From: Bacteroidales bacterium UBA5219
GTDB taxonomy: Bacteria; Bacteroidota; Bacteroidia; Bacteroidales; ML635J-15
Length of the DNA: 28,916 bases
Assembly (NCBI GenBank): GCA_002412425.1
Contig: DHVB01000010.1
Span: 1-28,916 of the forward strand
Direction of reading: 5' to 3'
Shown here: positions 7,996 to 17,137 of the stretch, in pieces
How the letters are laid out: the number at the start of each line of letters is the position of its first letter
Position numbering within the stretch: position 1 is the first letter of the stretch
Notes under the pieces: model-generated
The model's input: only the letters and a program-made list of their open reading frames with translations
Database searches by the model: none
What the model was told of the DNA's origin: nothing
Made by a program: the position numbers and the translations under genes

Positions 7996-9316
7996 CAGGA
8001 AGTTTAGTTTTTATTTTAATAATTTTTCTTTCATCAGAATCAATGATAGTAAATAAAAATCCTGCAATTTCTAAAACTTTATTTTGTTTAGGGATTTCGC
8101 CATTTACCTCTAAAATCAAGCCTGCCAAGCTATCTGATTCTCCTTTAATTTCATTAAATATGGAATAATCAACATCAATAATTTTACAAAAGTCAACCAA
8201 ACTAATTTTAGCATCAAACACATAAGTTTTATCATCTATTTTTTCAAATAAAGTTTCCTCATCTTCGTCTGATTCGTCATTTATTTCTCCGACAAATTCT
8301 TCAAGCACATCTTCTAAAGTTACCAAACCACTCACACCTCCATATTCGTCAACTACTATTGCTATATGAAGTTTTTTATCTTGAAAATTTTTCAATAATT
8401 CATTAATATTTTTTGATTCTGGAACTATAAAATGCGGCTTAATAAGTTTTTGCCATTTAAAATCATCTTTATTTTGCAAATATATATAAGGCAACACGTC
8501 TTTGATGTAAAGCACGCCTTTAATATTATCTAAATTATCGACATAAACTGGTATTCTCGAAAATCCAGAATTTACTATTCCCTCAACAACTTTAGAAAAA
8601 GTTAAATTATAATCCAATGCAAAAACATCAATACGTGATGTCATAATTTCTTTAGCACTTAAATTAATAGAATTAACAATTCCCTCAAGCATTTCTTTAT
8701 CTTCTTTCAGATCCTCGCCTGCCAACTCAATAACGTGAGAAAGTTCTTCAATGCTAATTTTATTTTTATGTTTTTTTTCTAATCTTTTATTAATAAAATT
8801 AGTTGAATGAATTAAAAGATAACTTATTGGATAAAATATAATGCTTAAAATCAACAAAGGCAAGCTCATAGCTTTAGCTGCTTTAACAGGAATTTTTGCT
8901 GCTAAAATTTTTGGCATTATTTCACCAAACAATAAAATTAAAAATGTTATTAATACTAATTGCAATAAAATATAAGCAACACTATTTGTATCCATTCCAG
9001 CAAATAGGTATTGGGTTAAATAGGTTGAAAGAATAATTATTGTAATATTTACAAAATTATTTGCAATAAGAATTGTTGACAGCAACCAATTTGGTCTTTC
9101 TAATTGTCTAACTATTCTCTCAAACGATTTTGGTGAAGTTTTCTTTAATTTATGTAAATCTTTTGCTGATAAACTAAAAAAAGCTACTTCGCTAGCAGAA
9201 ATCATTCCTGAGCAAAATAATAAAACCACTATTGCAATTGCTTCTATTATAACAACTTTTGTATCAAAAGCTGCATTAAGTAAAATAATAGAATTTATAA
9301 ACGGTTCAGAGTCCAA
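7982..9316 (-). CDS. gldE: Gliding motility-associated membrane protein GldE (DUF21/CBS/CorC-HlyC family)
   Basis: The 444-residue protein has an N-terminal membrane region with about four hydrophobic segments (residues 20-185; DUF21, containing GMISASEVAFFSL). A linker and a pair of CBS domains follow (about 220-350: EIMTSRIDVFAL, GFSRIPVYVD, HIAIVVDEYGGVSGLVTLEDVLEE). The C-terminus is a CorC/HlyC transporter-associated domain. Relatives include CorC/CNNM magnesium-efflux-linked proteins; GldE is the branch linked to gliding. The start appears to be TTG at 9316: no ATG or GTG lies between it and the in-frame stop at 9332-9334, and MDSEP resembles the MDPEP start I recall from GldE homologues. 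It lies 19 bp after ssb and overlaps gldD by 14 bp. Confidence 0.88.
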   Translation of the reverse strand: MDSEPFINSIILLNAAFDTKVVIIEAIAIVVLLFCSGMISASEVAFFSLSAKDLHKLKKTSPKSFERIVRQLERPNWLLSTILIANNFVNITIIILSTYLTQYLFAGMDTNSVAYILLQLVLITFLILLFGEIMPKILAAKIPVKAAKAMSLPLLILSIIFYPISYLLIHSTNFINKRLEKKHKNKISIEELSHVIELAGEDLKEDKEMLEGIVNSINLSAKEIMTSRIDVFALDYNLTFSKVVEGIVNSGFSRIPVYVDNLDNIKGVLYIKDVLPYIYLQNKDDFKWQKLIKPHFIVPESKNINELLKNFQDKKLHIAIVVDEYGGVSGLVTLEDVLEEFVGEINDESDEDEETLFEKIDDKTYVFDAKISLVDFCKIIDVDYSIFNEIKGESDSLAGLILEVNGEIPKQNKVLEIAGFLFTIIDSDERKIIKIKTKLPDEVQ

Positions 9317-9335
9317 AGTTGTATAATTATGTTAA

Positions 9336-9824
9336 TTAAAAGGGTAAGTCATCATTATTTCCTAAATCATCACCACCAAAAACATCATCATCAGCCATAA
9401 AGTCTTGGCTTTCTTGTTTTGAGCTTTCATCAAAGCTGCTTTTAGAATTTGCTTCTGTATTTTGAGTTTGAGAATTTTGAGTAAATTCTCTATTTTCGCG
9501 TTTTTCTAAAATTCTAAGAATATCAGCAACAATTTCTGTTACATAACGTGCAGTTCCATCTTGAGATTCCCATCTTCTAGTTTGAATTTTGCCTTCAATA
9601 TAAACTAGCATGCCTTTGTTTAAATAATTTTCGGCAAACTTTGCATTCCCACGCCAAGCAACAATATTGTGCCACTCTGTATTTTCTATTTTAGCTCCTG
9701 TTTTGTCTTTATAATATTCGCTTGTAGCTAAAGAAAATTTTGCTACTGGTAAATCTGGTTGAATATAATTTACTTCAGGCTTTTTGCCCAAACGACCGAT
9801 TAACATCACTTTATTCAAATTCAT
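9336..9824 (-). CDS. ssb: Single-stranded DNA-binding protein SSB
   Basis: The 162-residue protein has an N-terminal OB fold (about 1-108: NKVMLIGRLGKKPEV, ATSEYYKDKTG, TEWHNIVAW, KGMLVYIEGKIQTRRW). A glutamine-, asparagine- and serine-rich linker follows, then the acidic tail ending DDLPF, which by family knowledge binds replication and repair partners. SSB coats single-stranded DNA during replication, recombination and repair, normally as a tetramer. It is the first gene of the ssb-gldE-gldD-phosphopantetheinyl transferase operon, and a strong Bacteroidota promoter lies just upstream. The length is normal. Confidence 0.97.
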   Translation of the reverse strand: MNLNKVMLIGRLGKKPEVNYIQPDLPVAKFSLATSEYYKDKTGAKIENTEWHNIVAWRGNAKFAENYLNKGMLVYIEGKIQTRRWESQDGTARYVTEIVADILRILEKRENREFTQNSQTQNTEANSKSSFDESSKQESQDFMADDDVFGGDDLGNNDDLPF

Positions 9825-9846
9825 ATTTTTCTTATTTAATTTTTTA

Positions 9847-9877
9847 CAAAAATATTATTATTTTACATTTTTACAAA
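9847..9877 (-). promoter_or_regulatory. Bacteroidota-type promoter for the ssb-gldE-gldD operon
   Basis: Read on the minus strand, a -33 element TTTG (9877-9874) is followed after 19 bases by a -7 element TATTTTTG (9854-9847), matching TTTG-N19-21-TAnnTTTG. The ssb ATG is about 22 bases further on. The upstream gene's stop is at 9888, so the promoter fits entirely in the 63-bp gap. Confidence 0.7.
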
Positions 9878-9887
9878 ATATGATAAA

Positions 9888-10874
9888 TTAAAAAGTTATA
9901 TCAAAAGTTGAACAAGTCCACTCTAACTCTCTAATAAGGTCTCTCACCTCTTGATTAGGTCTATAAACAAAGCCTTCTACTGTTACTAATCTATTTCTTG
10001 GTTCATCAATTTTTGTATAACTTACAAAAGGACCACCCATAAAATCGCCATGCACTCGCCACAAGCCTTTTAGTTTGCCTGTTTGCATTGAATTGTGCAT
10101 AAGTAAAGAAAATTCAGGATAGTCATATTTTGTTTCTGTTGTCATATAAGAATTAGGTTTTTCTCCGGGAATATTGTTTTGCAGTATTAAATTTCTCATA
10201 GAAATTAAATATTCGGCTGTTAAAACACTTGTATCAGATTTTTCCCAAGAATAAATTAAAATATTAGTACTATAATTTTTTGCTTCCTTACATATCCACA
10301 TAAATCCATCTCTGTCTTCTTCAATATTATAATATGAAGGAATACGTAGAAAAATATCAAATCTTTCTTGTACTCTTTTACTTGCAATCTTGTTGGTATA
10401 TTTTGTTAAAGTCTCTATCCATCTTGCCTTATCTGCTTCTAGAAATATATCAACAAGTTTTTTCTTATTTTGTGCAACTATTTTAGCAAATTCATGTTGG
10501 TTGGGTGCTGCAATTTCTACAAAAACCTGTTTCATTGCAAACTTATTTCTTGAAATCTTAATACTTGCTTGCTCAATAGAAGAGTTTACTTCTTGATAAA
10601 TTACATTTCTATGAAGTTTATTTCCTTTTACAAATTGTTCTCTAGGTATTTGATGTAAATCAAACATATGTTCTTCCATTGGCACACCTGAAACATATTC
10701 ATGAAATACTTTTCTCAAACTATCGCCTGCTTCTGTGTCCCAAGCTTGATTATTCATTACTACAATAATATCGCCAGCTTGTCCATGAGCATAAGCTACA
10801 GTTTTATAAGAACCTGAATTACAAGAATATAATACTATTGATAAAAGCGAAATTAAAATTACGGATTTCTTCAT
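9888..10874 (-). CDS. DUF4837-like lipoprotein
   Basis: The 328-residue protein starts with a lipoprotein signal: a basic start, a hydrophobic core and a lipobox ending LYSC, giving a lipidated Cys18. The mature sequence soon reads AHGQAGDIIVVMNNQAW, then DSLRKVFHEYVSGVPMEEHMFDLHQIP. This matches the pattern I know for DUF4837, a Bacteroidota-only family of unknown function. The C-terminal half includes NSYMTTETKYDYPEFS and GLWRVHGDFMGGPFVSYT. The family assignment is from memory of the pattern, not a search. It is transcribed divergently from leuS and lies upstream of ssb on the same strand, though ssb has its own promoter. Its role is unknown; an envelope location is likely. Confidence 0.75.
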   Translation of the reverse strand: MKKSVILISLLSIVLYSCNSGSYKTVAYAHGQAGDIIVVMNNQAWDTEAGDSLRKVFHEYVSGVPMEEHMFDLHQIPREQFVKGNKLHRNVIYQEVNSSIEQASIKISRNKFAMKQVFVEIAAPNQHEFAKIVAQNKKKLVDIFLEADKARWIETLTKYTNKIASKRVQERFDIFLRIPSYYNIEEDRDGFMWICKEAKNYSTNILIYSWEKSDTSVLTAEYLISMRNLILQNNIPGEKPNSYMTTETKYDYPEFSLLMHNSMQTGKLKGLWRVHGDFMGGPFVSYTKIDEPRNRLVTVEGFVYRPNQEVRDLIRELEWTCSTFDITF

Positions 10875-10892
10875 ATTTATTACAATTTACTG

Positions 10893-10900
10893 CAAAGTTA
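10893..10900 (-). promoter_or_regulatory. Probable -7 element for the DUF4837-like gene
   Basis: The minus-strand sequence TAACTTTG fits TAnnTTTG exactly and lies 19 bases upstream of the start codon, in the divergent gap with leuS. No clear TTTG -33 element is seen at the expected distance. Confidence 0.45.
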
Positions 10901-11002
10901 TAAATAATAATTAGAACTTAAACTTATTCTAATTGGTTTTTTTGAATATTTAGAAGCTTTTATACATAAAAAGTTTTAATTTCGCACAAAATTTTATTGA
11001 TT

Positions 11003-13783
11003 ATGGAATATAATTTCAAAGAAATAGAAAAAAAGTGGCAAGCTTACTGGAAAGAAAACAAAACTTATAAAGTTGAAATTGACAATAAAAAACCTAAATA
11101 CTATGTGCTCGACATGTTTCCTTATCCTTCTGGTTCGGGCTTGCATGTTGGACATCCTTTAGGATACATAGCTTCAGATATTTATTCCAGATATAAAAAA
11201 TTAAAAGGATACAATGTTTTGCATCCAATGGGATACGACTCTTTTGGCTTACCAGCCGAGCAATATGCTATTCAAACAGGTACGCATCCCGCAATTACTA
11301 CAGAAAAAAACATAAAACGCTATCGCGAACAACTAGACAATCTTGGTTTTTCATACGATTGGGATAGAGAAGTTAGAACTAGCGACCCAAAATACTACAA
11401 ATGGACTCAATGGACTGTAGTTCAGCTATTTGAACATTACTATGACACTAAACTTAATAAAGCAAATTCTATAAAACATTTGACAGAAATATTTGCAACA
11501 CAAGGTTCTAAAGCGGTAAGTGCATATTGCGACGAGCATGAAGATTTTACTGCTGAACAATGGAATACAATGTCGAAAGAAGAGAAAGAAGAAGTTTTAA
11601 TGAAATATAGACTTCTATTCCTTGCCGACACAACAGTGAATTGGTGTCCAAAATTAAAAACAGTATTAGCAAACGATGAAGTTGCTGATGGTCTTTCTGT
11701 TAGAGGTGGTTTTCCTGTTGAAAAGAAAAAAATGAAACAATGGTCGCTAAGAATTACTGCTTATGCCGACAGATTGCTAGAAGGTTTACAAACTATTGAT
11801 TGGCCCGAACCTGTTAAAGATATTCAAACCAACTGGATTGGACGAAGCGAAGGTGCTCAAATGTTTTTCGACATTAAAGATTCGGATAAAAAAATTGAAA
11901 TTTTTACTACTCGTCCCGACACAATTTTTGGAGTTAGCTTTATGGTTTTAGCTCCAGAACACGAACTTTGCTCTGAATTAACAAGTGCTGAAAACAAAGT
12001 AAAAGTTGAAGAATATATAAATTGGGCAAAAAATCGTTCTGAAGTTGAAAGAATGACAGAGAAAAAAGTGTCTGGTCAATTTACAGGTTCTTATGCTATA
12101 AATCCATTTACAAAACAAGAAATTCCAATTTATATTGCTGATTATGTGTTAATTGGATATGGTACAGGTGCTATTATGGCGGTTCCTGCTCACGACTCAC
12201 GAGATTTTGCTTTTGCTAAACATTTTAATCTTAATATTACTCAAGTAATAAAAAATCCAAACGAAAAAATTATTCCAACAAGCGAATGGACAGAATCATA
12301 CGACTCAAAAGACGGAATATTAATTAATTCAGATTTTATAAATGGCTTAGAAGTTAAAGAAGCTATTAGTAAAATGAATTCAAAAATTTCAGAACTAGGT
12401 CTTGGAGAAGCAAAAATTAATTATAGACTTAGAGATGCAATTTTTAGTCGTCAAAGATATTGGGGAGAACCGTTTCCAATTTATTATAAAAACGGTATTC
12501 CTAAAACAATGAGCATAGACGAGCTTCCGCTTGAGTTACCCGATATTGATAAATATTTACCAACAGACGATGGAGAACCACCATTAGCAAGAGCTAAAAA
12601 TTGGCAAACCGCCGATGGGCACAAACTTGAAACATCAACTATGCCTGGATTTGCAGGTTCATCAGCTTATTATTTAAGATATATGGACCCAAATAATGAC
12701 AATGAATTAGTGTCGGAAGAAGCTGTTAACTATTGGCAAAATGTTGATTTATACATTGGCGGTAGAGAACACGCTACTGGGCATTTATTATATTCTCGTT
12801 TTTGGAATATGTTTTTATACGATCTTGGATTAGTGCCAAACAAAGAACCATTTAAAAAGCTGATAAACCAAGGAATGATACAAGGACGTTCAAACTTTGT
12901 TTACAGAATAAATGGCACAAATAAATTTGTTTCTTATAATTTAAAAGACCAATACGAAACTCAAAGATTGCATGTTGACATTAACATTGTGCACAACGAC
13001 ATTTTAGATATTGAAAGTTTTAAAAAATGGCAACCAGAATTTAAAGATGCAGAATTTATTTTAGAAGCAGATGGCAAATATCATTGTTCTTGGGAAATAG
13101 AAAAAATGTCGAAATCTATGCACAATGTTCAAAATCCTGATGAGCTTGTTGAAAAATATGGAGCCGACACACTTAGAATGTATGAAATGTTTTTAGGACC
13201 TATAGAACAAGCAAAACCTTGGGACACAAATGGAATTGAAGGAGTATTTAGATTTATTCGTAAGTTTTGGAGATTATTCCACAATGATAATGATGAATTT
13301 TTTGTAAGTGATGACAAAGCAAATGCAGCAGAATTAAAAATTCTTCATAACACAATTAAAAAACTAAGTGATGATATAGAAAAATTTGCATTTAACACTG
13401 GCGTAAGTGCTTTAATGATTTGCATTAACGATTTAGGAAAATGCAATAAGAGAGAAATTTTAGAACCACTTTGTATTTTAATGTCGCCTTATGCACCACA
13501 TATTACCGAAGAATTGTGGAATTTGCTTGGTCATAAAGAAAGCATTACAAAAGCTATGTGGACCACATATAATCCTGCATATACAGTAGAAAACAGTTTT
13601 GAATATCCAATTTCTTTTAATGGAAAAACTCGTTTCACATTAGAACTGCCACTTGATTTGGATAATAAACAAATTGAAGAAGCTGTTCTTAGCAACGAAA
13701 ACACACAAAGATGGATTGAAGGAAAACAAATTGTAAAAATGATTATTGTTCCTAAAAAGATTGTGAATGTTGTTATAAAGTAA
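11003..13783 (+). CDS. leuS: Leucyl-tRNA synthetase
   Basis: The enzyme attaches leucine to tRNA-Leu. It has 926 residues from the ATG at 11003; a TTG two codons earlier is less likely. It is a class I synthetase: YPSGSGLHVGHPLGY carries the HIGH-type motif HVGH at residues 48-51, and EKMSKSMHN carries KMSKS at 701-705. An editing (CP1) domain lies between the two halves, with TTRPDTIFGVSF and YGTGAIMAVPAHDSRD, the hydrolytic pocket regions that remove mischarged tRNA. GREHATGHLLYSRF is also typical. The C-terminal part is the anticodon-binding helical domain plus a short LeuRS tail. The length is usual for Bacteroidota LeuRS. No strong promoter is obvious; TAATTTCG at 10977-10984 is a weak match. 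Confidence 0.97.
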   Translation: MEYNFKEIEKKWQAYWKENKTYKVEIDNKKPKYYVLDMFPYPSGSGLHVGHPLGYIASDIYSRYKKLKGYNVLHPMGYDSFGLPAEQYAIQTGTHPAITTEKNIKRYREQLDNLGFSYDWDREVRTSDPKYYKWTQWTVVQLFEHYYDTKLNKANSIKHLTEIFATQGSKAVSAYCDEHEDFTAEQWNTMSKEEKEEVLMKYRLLFLADTTVNWCPKLKTVLANDEVADGLSVRGGFPVEKKKMKQWSLRITAYADRLLEGLQTIDWPEPVKDIQTNWIGRSEGAQMFFDIKDSDKKIEIFTTRPDTIFGVSFMVLAPEHELCSELTSAENKVKVEEYINWAKNRSEVERMTEKKVSGQFTGSYAINPFTKQEIPIYIADYVLIGYGTGAIMAVPAHDSRDFAFAKHFNLNITQVIKNPNEKIIPTSEWTESYDSKDGILINSDFINGLEVKEAISKMNSKISELGLGEAKINYRLRDAIFSRQRYWGEPFPIYYKNGIPKTMSIDELPLELPDIDKYLPTDDGEPPLARAKNWQTADGHKLETSTMPGFAGSSAYYLRYMDPNNDNELVSEEAVNYWQNVDLYIGGREHATGHLLYSRFWNMFLYDLGLVPNKEPFKKLINQGMIQGRSNFVYRINGTNKFVSYNLKDQYETQRLHVDINIVHNDILDIESFKKWQPEFKDAEFILEADGKYHCSWEIEKMSKSMHNVQNPDELVEKYGADTLRMYEMFLGPIEQAKPWDTNGIEGVFRFIRKFWRLFHNDNDEFFVSDDKANAAELKILHNTIKKLSDDIEKFAFNTGVSALMICINDLGKCNKREILEPLCILMSPYAPHITEELWNLLGHKESITKAMWTTYNPAYTVENSFEYPISFNGKTRFTLELPLDLDNKQIEEAVLSNENTQRWIEGKQIVKMIIVPKKIVNVVIK

Positions 13784-13817
13784 GATTGGAATATTATCTG
13801 TTCATTGTAATCCAATC
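13784..13817 (+). terminator. Imperfect hairpin after leuS, possible terminator
   Basis: Directly after the leuS stop, GATTGGA (13784-13790) can pair with TCCAATC (13811-13817), and the stem continues inward with mismatches. An AT-rich tract containing TTTT runs follows, but there is no uninterrupted U run at the foot of the stem. A weak terminator is plausible. Confidence 0.4.
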
Positions 13818-13875
13818 CCTTAACAATATTTTAATAATTTTTACAAAAAAATGTTTATTTACAAAAATTTAGTTA

Positions 13876-13883
13876 TATCTTTG
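13876..13883 (+). promoter_or_regulatory. -7 promoter element for the DUF4412-like gene
   Basis: TATCTTTG matches TAnnTTTG exactly, 52 bases before the start codon. The upstream region at the -33 distance is T-rich (TGTTTATTT) but lacks a clean TTTG. Confidence 0.55.
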
Positions 13884-13935
13884 TGGTATGATAATTGTAT
13901 AATATTTTAAGCTTAACATTAAAAATTAATATTCT

Positions 13936-14610
13936 ATGAAAACAACATTCAAATTACTTTTGGTTTTAGTGGCAGTTAGTTTAAGCCTTTCTAGTTTTTC
14001 TCAAAAAAAGGCAAAACCCTTTAGAGGAACAGTTACTTATGACATTACTTATGATTCTGAAGAAGAATTAGATGAAATGACAAAGGCTCAATTGCCTACC
14101 AATATCATTACTTACATTAGTGGAAATAAAGTGAGAACCGACCAAGTATCAGCTTTTTATTCTATGGCTTCAATTTCTGACTTTGACAAAGGTGGCGTAA
14201 TTATACTTATGGACGCTATGGGAATGAAAATTGCTATGAAGCAAGAAAAAGAAGACATTGACAAAGCTTTAAGCGAAGCAGATATGAAAGACCCTGAAAT
14301 TAAGTTTATTGACGAAACAAAAATGATTGCTGGATACAAATGTAAAAAAGCTGAAGTAACTAACGGCGAAGATGTAGTGGAAATTTATTACACTGACGAA
14401 TTTAACGTTCCTGAAAAAATAAATGAATTAAATGGTTTTAAAGGAATTAAAGGAATTCTTATGGAGTATTCTATGACTCAACAAGGTCTTACAATGACAA
14501 TGACAGCTAAAGAACTTAAAGCTGGCAAAGTAAAAGGTGGACTATTTGTTATTCCTGATGATTACGAACTTAAAACCCCTGAAGAATTAGGCGGAATGTT
14601 TGGACAGTAA
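13936..14610 (+). CDS. Exported protein, DUF4412/GLPGLI-like
   Basis: The 224-residue protein has a clear signal peptide predicted to be cut before glutamine (SFS|QKK). The mature part is a predicted beta-rich domain: FRGTVTYDITY, then GNKVRTD, then a central MIAGYKCKKAEV, then EIYYTDEF, and a C-terminal LFVIPDDYEL. This order (G-T-V-Y start, K-R-D, AGYKCKK, then a closing strand with P) resembles Bacteroidota DUF4412 and GLPGLI families of unknown function; the assignment is tentative. It is flanked by its own -7 element and by a rho-independent terminator, so it looks monocistronic. The location is probably periplasmic or outer-membrane associated. Confidence 0.7.
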   Translation: MKTTFKLLLVLVAVSLSLSSFSQKKAKPFRGTVTYDITYDSEEELDEMTKAQLPTNIITYISGNKVRTDQVSAFYSMASISDFDKGGVIILMDAMGMKIAMKQEKEDIDKALSEADMKDPEIKFIDETKMIAGYKCKKAEVTNGEDVVEIYYTDEFNVPEKINELNGFKGIKGILMEYSMTQQGLTMTMTAKELKAGKVKGGLFVIPDDYELKTPEELGGMFGQ

Positions 14611-14647
14611 AATATTTTATTAACAACCCTGTTTAAATAAATAGATT

Positions 14648-14679
14648 AAAAAAAAATCCTCTACATGGGGATTTTTTTT
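14648..14679 (+). terminator. Rho-independent terminator
   Basis: An A run and ATCC pair with GGAT and a run of nine T around a short loop (TCTACATGG). This is the clearest terminator in the window. It ends the DUF4412-like transcript and stands just before ftsK. The A and T runs make it potentially active in both directions. Confidence 0.75.
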
Positions 14680-14690
14680 AATTTTGAACC

Positions 14691-17117
14691 ATGGCGAAAA
14701 AGTCAAAAAATACAAAAGAAAAAAAAGAAAAGAAGTCATTGAAAGACAATAATATTATTAGATTTTTCAAAGATGAAAAATTTAGAATAAGTCTAGGTCT
14801 TTTACTACTTGGTTTTTCAATACTTCTATGTTTGTCTTTTACCTCTTACCTATTCACATGGAAAGCCGACCAAAGCATGCTAGGCGTTGGATTTCAAGGA
14901 CTTTTTACAAATTCCGACTTTAGCGTAGAAAACTGGATGGGAAAAATTGGAGCTTTAATATCAAACCACTTTATTTATAATTGGTTTGGATTACCGTCTT
15001 TTTCGTTTGTTCTAATTTTTGGAGTCTTTGGATTAAGATTATTAAATATAAAATTAACAAATGTTTGGCGTTTTCTTTTTGTAAGTTTAATTTTTACAAT
15101 TTGGCTAAGCGTTGCACTTGCCGCTATTTTTAAAGATAATTATTTTATGGTTGGCGGTTCACATGGATATTTTATTTATTTGTGGCTCAACGCATTAGTA
15201 GGAGAAATAGGAACTTACACTATATTAATTATTACAGCAATAATTATAACTATTTACACATTTAAAAATTCTTTAAACTGGTTCAAAATAAAAATAAATG
15301 ATATAAAAACAATTAAGTCTGATGGTTTGCTTGAAGATGACAGTGATAACTTCAAACAAGATTTGGAAGAAATAGGAAAAGAAAATGACGAAGATGATGA
15401 AACTGAAAAAACCGATGAAAATTCTGAAATGATACTAAATGTAGTAGATTTTGATAATGAAGATGAAAAAGATGATGATGAAAATGAAAAAGAAGAAGCC
15501 AAACCTGAAGAAGTTGTAACAGAAGAAAATTTACAGTTAGCAATAAACGAGCAAACCGAAGAAGAAGCTCTAAGCGATGACGAAATCAATAGTGATTTTA
15601 TTGGAGACTATGATCCAACAAGAGATTTGGAATATTACAAAATGCCTCCTATTGAATTATTAAAAGACTATCCTACAGGCAAATCTGATGTTACTAGAGA
15701 CGAATTAAATGCAAATAAAAATAGAATTGTTAGCACTTTACAAGATTACAAGATAGAAATATCGAGAATCACTGCTACAATAGGACCTACAGTAACTTTA
15801 TATGAGATAGTTCCTGCACCGGGAGTTAGAATTTCAAAAATTAAAAATTTAGAAGATGATATTGCGCTTAGTTTGGCTGCTCTTGGAATAAGAATCATAG
15901 CTCCTATTCCAGGTAAAGGCACAATAGGTATTGAAGTTCCTAACTCAAAACCAGAAATTGTGTCTATGCGTTCTGTGATTAAATCTGTAAAATTTCAAGA
16001 GTCAAACTATGAACTACCTGTAGCAATAGGAAAAACTATTTCTAACGAAACCTTTGTTTTCAATCTTGCAAAAACGCCTCACCTTTTAATTGCTGGTGCT
16101 ACAGGACAAGGTAAATCTGTTGGGATAAATGCTATAATCACTTCTTTACTTTACAAGAAACATCCATCGCAGTTAAAATTTGTTTTAGTTGACCCAAAAA
16201 TGGTTGAACTTTCTGTTTATAGAAGAATAGAAAAACATTATCTTGCTAAACTTCCTGGTGAAGAAAATCCAATTATTACAGATGTTAGTAAAGTTGTTCC
16301 AGCAATGAACTCGCTGTGTATAGAAATGGATAGGCGTTATACTCTTTTAACACAAGCAGGAGTTAGAAATATCATTGAATACAACGAAAAATTTATTGCA
16401 AGAAAATTAAATCCTAATAAAGGACATTTCTTCATGCCATATATAGTTGTTGTTATTGATGAGTTTGCCGACATTATAGTTCAAGAAGGCAAACAAGTTG
16501 AAGCTCCTATTTCACGACTTGCGGCAAAAGCAAGAGCTATTGGCATTCACTTAATTGTAGCAACACAACGTCCTTCTACAGATGTAATCACAGGAGTTAT
16601 AAAAGCGAACTTCCCAACACGTATAGCTTTTAAAGTAACTAATGGACACGATTCAAAAACAATTTTAGATTCAACAGGTGCTAATCAATTAATAGGTCGA
16701 GGAGATATGTTAATTTCAGGTACAGGTAAACTCACAAGAATACAATGTGCATTTGTTGATACTCCAGAAATAGAGTTAGTTGTTGACCATATAAGCAAAC
16801 AACAATCTTATCCAAATGTTTTTGAACTTCCAGAACCAGAAATAGCAGAAGGTTCATCAGGTGTCGGTGCGATAAACCCAGACGAAAGAGATGAATTTTT
16901 TGAAGAAGCTGCACGACTAATTGTTAGACATCAACAAGGCTCTACATCGTTTATTCAACGAAGAATGAGTATAGGATATAATAGAGCTGGCAGAATTATG
17001 GACCAATTAGAAGCAGCAAATATAGTAGGACCTAACGAAGGTTCTAAAGCTAGACAAGTTTTATTTCCAGATGAATATAGTTTGGAACAATATTTGAATA
17101 GCTTAAGTAATAAATAA
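14691..17117 (+). CDS. ftsK: DNA translocase FtsK
   Basis: The 808-residue protein has a basic N-terminus, then about four transmembrane helices (about 32-190) that would anchor it at the division septum. A very acidic linker (about 210-305, rich in D, E and N) follows. The motor domain has Walker A GATGQGKS (469-476, K475) and Walker B VVVIDEFAD (D590/E591). The C-terminal gamma winged helix (QRRMSIGYNRAGRIMDQLE region, about 750-790) normally reads polar KOPS-type DNA sequences. FtsK pumps chromosome ends and activates XerCD dimer resolution at dif during division. Length and layout are typical for Bacteroidota FtsK. The start is 12 bp after a terminator, so its promoter is unclear. lolA follows 20 bp downstream, probably in the same transcript. 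Confidence 0.96.
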   Translation: MAKKSKNTKEKKEKKSLKDNNIIRFFKDEKFRISLGLLLLGFSILLCLSFTSYLFTWKADQSMLGVGFQGLFTNSDFSVENWMGKIGALISNHFIYNWFGLPSFSFVLIFGVFGLRLLNIKLTNVWRFLFVSLIFTIWLSVALAAIFKDNYFMVGGSHGYFIYLWLNALVGEIGTYTILIITAIIITIYTFKNSLNWFKIKINDIKTIKSDGLLEDDSDNFKQDLEEIGKENDEDDETEKTDENSEMILNVVDFDNEDEKDDDENEKEEAKPEEVVTEENLQLAINEQTEEEALSDDEINSDFIGDYDPTRDLEYYKMPPIELLKDYPTGKSDVTRDELNANKNRIVSTLQDYKIEISRITATIGPTVTLYEIVPAPGVRISKIKNLEDDIALSLAALGIRIIAPIPGKGTIGIEVPNSKPEIVSMRSVIKSVKFQESNYELPVAIGKTISNETFVFNLAKTPHLLIAGATGQGKSVGINAIITSLLYKKHPSQLKFVLVDPKMVELSVYRRIEKHYLAKLPGEENPIITDVSKVVPAMNSLCIEMDRRYTLLTQAGVRNIIEYNEKFIARKLNPNKGHFFMPYIVVVIDEFADIIVQEGKQVEAPISRLAAKARAIGIHLIVATQRPSTDVITGVIKANFPTRIAFKVTNGHDSKTILDSTGANQLIGRGDMLISGTGKLTRIQCAFVDTPEIELVVDHISKQQSYPNVFELPEPEIAEGSSGVGAINPDERDEFFEEAARLIVRHQQGSTSFIQRRMSIGYNRAGRIMDQLEAANIVGPNEGSKARQVLFPDEYSLEQYLNSLSNK

Positions 17118-17137
17118 TTTTAAATTAAAATTTTGAA

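Noticed and set aside
14679..14686. TAATTTTG just before ftsK as a promoter -7 element
   Set aside because: It matches TAnnTTTG but lies 4 bases before the ATG and overlaps the terminator T run, so transcription would begin inside the start codon region.
15254..15589. Antisense reading frames rich in serine opposite the ftsK linker
   Set aside because: They are the complement of the acidic, low-complexity linker codons (GAA, GAT) and have no start context or homology.
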